A DNA stretch of 12,340 nt from NCBI GenBank assembly GCA_004151065.3, contig NWUY0300055057.1, forward strand, positions 8,382 through 20,721, given 5' to 3'. Shown in pieces: positions 8,890-12,340 of this stretch. Under the pieces are notes generated by a model. The model made no database searches, was not told where the DNA came from, and was given only the letters and a program-made list of their open reading frames with translations. Position 1 is the first letter of the stretch, and every line of letters starts with the position of its first letter. This stretch comes from Larix sibirica (taxonomy: Eukaryota > Streptophyta > Pinopsida > Pinales > Pinaceae). Position numbers and translations under genes: made by a program.

Positions 8890-8904
8890 CTGGTTTCAAA
8901 CCAG
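8890..8904. other. 15-bp inverted repeat CTGGTTTCAAACCAG
   Basis: Seven bases on each side of a central C are exact complements. The core GGTTTCAAACC also resembles a polymerase III B box, and A-box-like TGGTTTAGCTTGG lies at 8824-8836, but the spacing (about 66 bp) is longer than in ordinary tRNA genes. It sits just before the 34-bp repeats. Confidence 0.35.
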
Positions 8905-8922
8905 TGTCTGGGTAATTTGTTA

Positions 8923-9024
8923 ATGTTGTTTATGAAGAAGGCTTCCTAGTCTTCGTATGTTGTTTTTGAAGAAGGCTCCCTCGTCTTCGTATGTTGTATT
9001 TGAAGAAGGCTTCGTCGTCTTTGT
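8923..9024. repeat. Three tandem copies of a 34-bp repeat
   Basis: Units at 8923-8956, 8957-8990 and 8991-9024 all carry ATGTTGT and TGAAGAAGGCT and end in a GTCTTCGT-like tail. Neighbouring units differ by three and four bases, with no indels. The period is not a multiple of three, which argues against a coding repeat. Confidence 0.92.
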
Positions 9025-10119
9025 TGTAAGCCTGTTAGTTTTTCCTCGATGTGAAATACACCAATGTAGATACCTTGACTAGTATTTCTAACTTTACTAC
9101 AAGAGCCTTGGAGCCGCAAAGTCCCCTAACCTGTTTTGAATGTGACCACAACTTATGTGGAAATAGATCAAATCTACAGATATGTGAGGGAGCACATTTG
9201 GTTGAACTAAAACTTGATCCTAGAGAATAAGCCATATGCATAAATATGAAAAAATGTTGCAAATTGGAGAGATTTAGAATGGTAGAATACTTGTTTGTGA
9301 AAGTTGTATGATTCTGTTTGGCATTCACCAATCTTTTACACAACAGTTTTGGAATATTTTGTAGTTTTAAAAAGGATCCACTATGTTCACTGGTTTTGAG
9401 TAAAAGTTTTTATTTTTCATAAGTAAAAAATATAAGTGTCTGTTTCTGGTTCCAGATTTTCCATCCCTCCACCCACTCCCACTCCTTGTTAGATTCGTTT
9501 TGTTTTTTGAATAGAAATGTGAGACGTGTTTGGTTGTTTGGTTCACTGAAATTTCAACCCAGACTTTAGCTAACCTAAAGAAACCCTCGTCTCCCGTCCA
9601 TGCCCTTGGTCGATTTGGGCTGTCCATTACAGACATGTCTTCACCCCTGGCCGAGTATCTGTGTTAAATAGGATGTCTATATTGTTTTTTTTGCAGACAG
9701 CCCTTGTTATCATTTCTGACACTATTGTTTGTTTGAAGAAATAGTTCATTGGTTATATTACTTTGTAGAGGAATCCCATATAACTTTCACGATGACAGTT
9801 GTGCATCTCGTGCACACAAATTTCAGTCTGGGATATGTGTTTCTAGCCTCTCGTGCAGTTGTATGAATATTTCGAAGCTATGGTTCTCCTTGACCAGCCT
9901 TGGTTTTTTATGGTTGATGTATATATATGTATATTGTCGCTCTCTTGTTTCAGGCACCGCTAGTGGTGAAGACATTGTCATGACATGCTCGTAGATTCGT
10001 GTCTCGAGGGATCCGGATAGGGTCAATTGAATTTGCATGCCTGTTTCTTTTTATGTGCATTGCTTTTTGTGTATTATGCATTGTATATTTTGTGTTCTGT
10101 TTTTGTAATAGGATAGATC

Positions 10120-10597
10120 ATTGTCTACAGGTGAGGTTTCCAGACCTCTGTCACAGAGGTAATCGTGAATATAAGTGCCACTGGAGCTGGTAGCCTCATC
10201 AGTAATTGGCCTTGTTCTTGTATTTGCATCTATAATATTAGGTGAATAGTTAAAAGCTTTTGGCTGTTTCTTGAACTTGCCTGCTGCAAGTGAAGATTTG
10301 TAAAACATTTTATCTTCAACGAATGTATTTCTATTCACCGATCCCCGGTTCCCAATATCAAGAGAAGGCACAGGTGCTGGCAGGATTGTGTCGGAATATT
10401 TTTCTGTCTACAGCAGGAAGACCCGAACTTCCTTTACTGTTCTCACTCTCATTTTCTAGATTCCCTACCTTATCATCTTCTACTACTCGTAATGTTTTGG
10501 ATGGATGCTTCCCATACAAAGGCCCCACCCCATATAGATTATGAATACCTCCATACACTTCAATTCCCCTTTTTTTTTTCAAACGAACAATTCCCAT
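10120..10597 (-). pseudogene. Coding-like stretch with one frame change, family unknown
   Basis: On the minus strand, an ATG at 10597 opens 79 codons with a charged, protein-like composition (for example SKTLRVVEDDKVGNLENES). It stops near 10358. A second frame, open from about 10410, continues with equally protein-like sequence (PSLDIGNRGSVNRN, then AAGKFKKQPKAFNYSP) to about 10120 and stays open to 10051. The switch falls near 10375-10385 and needs only a one-base length difference. Together they would give roughly 155 residues, with no domain I recognise. An in-frame stop lies just before the first ATG. It may be a decayed gene, a retrocopy, an exon of a larger gene, or a sequencing indel; chance is not excluded. 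Confidence 0.35.
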
Positions 10598-12340
10598 ATA
10601 CTACAATATAGCAAAAACTAATTACATGCAGTGTGTTGGCAGGAATTTTGAAGAGGAAGTTGGAAAATGTGCATGTATTCAAGATTAATTTATCTTTTCA
10701 CGCTGCTAAAATTAGGTTCAATGGAAATTTTGGGGAGAGTAAAATTGACTGTTTTGACCGACATCTTCCACAATAGTTGTGTTGCAAAAAAACCAGAAAC
10801 AGACTCCCACTAGAAGCTAAAGACGTTAAGACTATTGTAAGTGGTTTTTTTAATGAAACTAATAAAAAACATAAGAGATGGCAAAACCGAAATTTGGAAT
10901 TTTTAATCCCATATTCAGAATAACGTGATTAAAACAATGCGATAGGGTGAGAGGAACTCTGAAATTCCTTCAACATACCACTGTTTCGAGAAACCAAGAA
11001 ATTGGAAGTATTATCCTGCTATGTAATTTCATGGAATGTCCATAAAATTGAAATAGGCTTTAAAGGATAAAAATAACAGTCAATCATATTATTTTTATCA
11101 CCAATCACCATGCATTTTTTTTATAAATATTTCCAAATTACAAAGTTGATGAAATAGACGGATTGACTGTGTCTCCAGTTTTCACCCTAATGTCTGCATG
11201 ATTTATACCATTTTACCAAATAAGATAAGATTAGAACAGATATACGGAAAAATGTGAAATGCAGGTCCATTAATTTTATTATTTTTACCATCATTTTTTA
11301 GTTATTAGTTATGATGATTGTGAATATCTTTTTTTACGGTTAGTTATTTATAGTTAAAAATGAAAAATGAATTGAGTTAATTTTTCTTATTTTTCCAAAA
11401 ATAGATTTAGTTACTTATTCAAAAGCAAGGTAAACAAACAAATAAAAAATTCAAAAAATTTTAAAATAGATTTAGTTACTTATTCAAAAGCAAGGTAAAC
11501 AAACAAATAAAAAATTCAAAAAATAAAAATTTGGAATTTTTTTAATGAAATTTTCTTTACTAAACTTTAGTTGAAACATCACTGAAGATGACAATAATGT
11601 TCACCATAATCTTAATAAGGAAATTTAATACAATTCACTTAATTAAAAAATAAAAAAAATGTAATGCAATTCAATGATTATAAAGTATTATAGATCATTG
11701 AATTATGTCCCAATAAACCATTAAATTCATAAATATATATGAGAAAAAAAGTAAAATGACCTTAATTAAACATGACAAATAAAATACACTAAAAGTTTGC
11801 TTCATACATGTGATCGTGCCCCTTAAATTCATTTCCACTTATTATTTTTATCCTCTGAGCTCTAACATACATTGATCAAAGAGGAAGAATGCAAAACAAC
11901 CCTTGGTTCGATTGAGAAAGAAAATTGATAGTTATTTCTATTCCATTATATAGCCTTGTATTTATATGGAAAATTAAGGTTTAGGGCACTAGTTCTCCTC
12001 TTGGCAAGGGCCATCCTTAACTCAATTGTGGTTAGTGGGTTTGGGTCATAAGAGTGCCCAAGAGTGAAGTCAATCGTTGGCTTTGTAGTTGAGGCTTGAT
12101 CCAATGACCTGAATTAACAGTTGTTTTGGCATGTAGTAATAGGATGCTTCCACATGCCTACTTCATATGACAAATGCCCATGGTAGGTTTTTCCATATGC
12201 TTGAACCATATTTTTATAATTTTTTGCATTTTTAGATTTTTGTGTGTAGTGTTTGATGAGAATGTTGTGCACATCCTATCATGCATGCAACTTTAATGAA
12301 GGCAACTTGCACCTTAGATGTCAAATAAATGGGGAAATTG
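10598..12340. other. AT-rich intergenic region, no gene seen
   Basis: No supported coding sequence on either strand. Apart from the 65-bp duplication at 11398-11524, it contains homopolymer runs and simple AT-rich sequence. A TATAAATA-like box on the minus strand (11966-11959) is followed by a pyrimidine-rich stretch, resembling a promoter or LTR promoter, but no reading frame follows it. Confidence 0.5.
11398..11524. repeat. 65-bp tandem duplication, nearly identical copies
   Basis: The unit begins AAAATAGATTTAGTTACTTA and contains CAAAAGCAAGGTAAACAAAC. Copies run 11398-11462 and 11463-11524 and agree at every base until the final few. The lack of divergence implies a recent event. Confidence 0.92.

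Larger units (their letters stand above)
8040..10119. other. Less AT-rich region with splice-like sites but no open gene
   Basis: Composition is more balanced than in the flanks. A strong donor-like CAG|GTAAGAG is at 8225-8234, and strong acceptor-like sites end at 9696 (T-run then GCAG) and 9953 (CTCTCTTGTTTCAG). An ATG at 8110 reads 39 codons to the donor, but joining it to either acceptor ends within about 15 codons, so no sizeable protein emerges. A non-coding transcript or a decayed multi-exon gene would fit; chance sites are also possible. Small frames at 8259-8453, 9035-9343, 9367-9636 and 9749-9994 show no family resemblance. Confidence 0.35.

Noticed and set aside
10290-10544. 84-codon plus-strand frame
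   Set aside because: It is antisense to the more protein-like minus-strand stretch and reads as serine- and leucine-rich low complexity.
1-12340. CRISPR array, bacterial defence system or biosynthetic cluster
   Set aside because: The tandem repeats lack regularly spaced unique spacers, the gene has a spliceosomal intron, and only one intact gene is present.

Overview
The window looks like nuclear DNA of a land plant. It has one protein-coding gene with a spliceosomal intron, set in long AT-rich intergenic sequence full of microsatellites, short tandem duplications and decayed retroelement pieces. Low gene density and heavy repeat decay suggest a large, repeat-rich seed-plant genome, possibly a gymnosperm, but nothing seen here fixes the lineage.

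Region by region. Positions 1-1540 are an AT-rich upstream region with three two-copy repeats and a perfect 18-bp palindrome at 643-660. Positions 1542-3528 hold the only intact gene: two TATA-like boxes (1542-1547 and 1619-1624), a leader with a 32-bp tandem duplication, exon 1 (1721-1918), a 113-nt GT-AG intron, and exon 2 (2032-3528). The product is a 564-residue AMP-forming acyl-CoA ligase of the plant acyl-activating enzyme (AAE) family. It has all core adenylation motifs and ends in SRL, a peroxisomal PTS1 signal. Positions 3529-4246 are its 3' flank, with a duplicated (ATTA)n/(AT)n block and one ambiguous base at 3699.

Positions 4247-6370 probably contain a decayed LTR retrotransposon on the minus strand. 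The signs are a primer-binding-site-like sequence abutting a TATAACA end (5217-5235), a broken coding remnant with a coiled-coil-like start (4247-4704), and a possible far LTR edge at 6370. The rest of the element, including pol, is not visible. Positions 6371-8040 have no convincing gene; they hold a diverged duplication of about 150 bp and one tRNA-arm-like sequence. Positions 8040-10600 are less AT-rich, with strong splice-like sites, a three-copy 34-bp repeat, and a minus-strand coding-like stretch (10120-10597) that needs one frame change. Positions 10600-12340 are AT-rich with a nearly perfect 65-bp tandem duplication.

Functionally there is one working gene, a peroxisomal carboxylic acid:CoA ligase. 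Nothing nearby forms a pathway with it, and I see no evidence of a new multi-gene system. The best leads are the duplicated leader of the ligase gene, the retroelement remnant, the unexplained coding-like stretch near 10.4 kb, and the repeated appearance of short two-copy tandem duplications.
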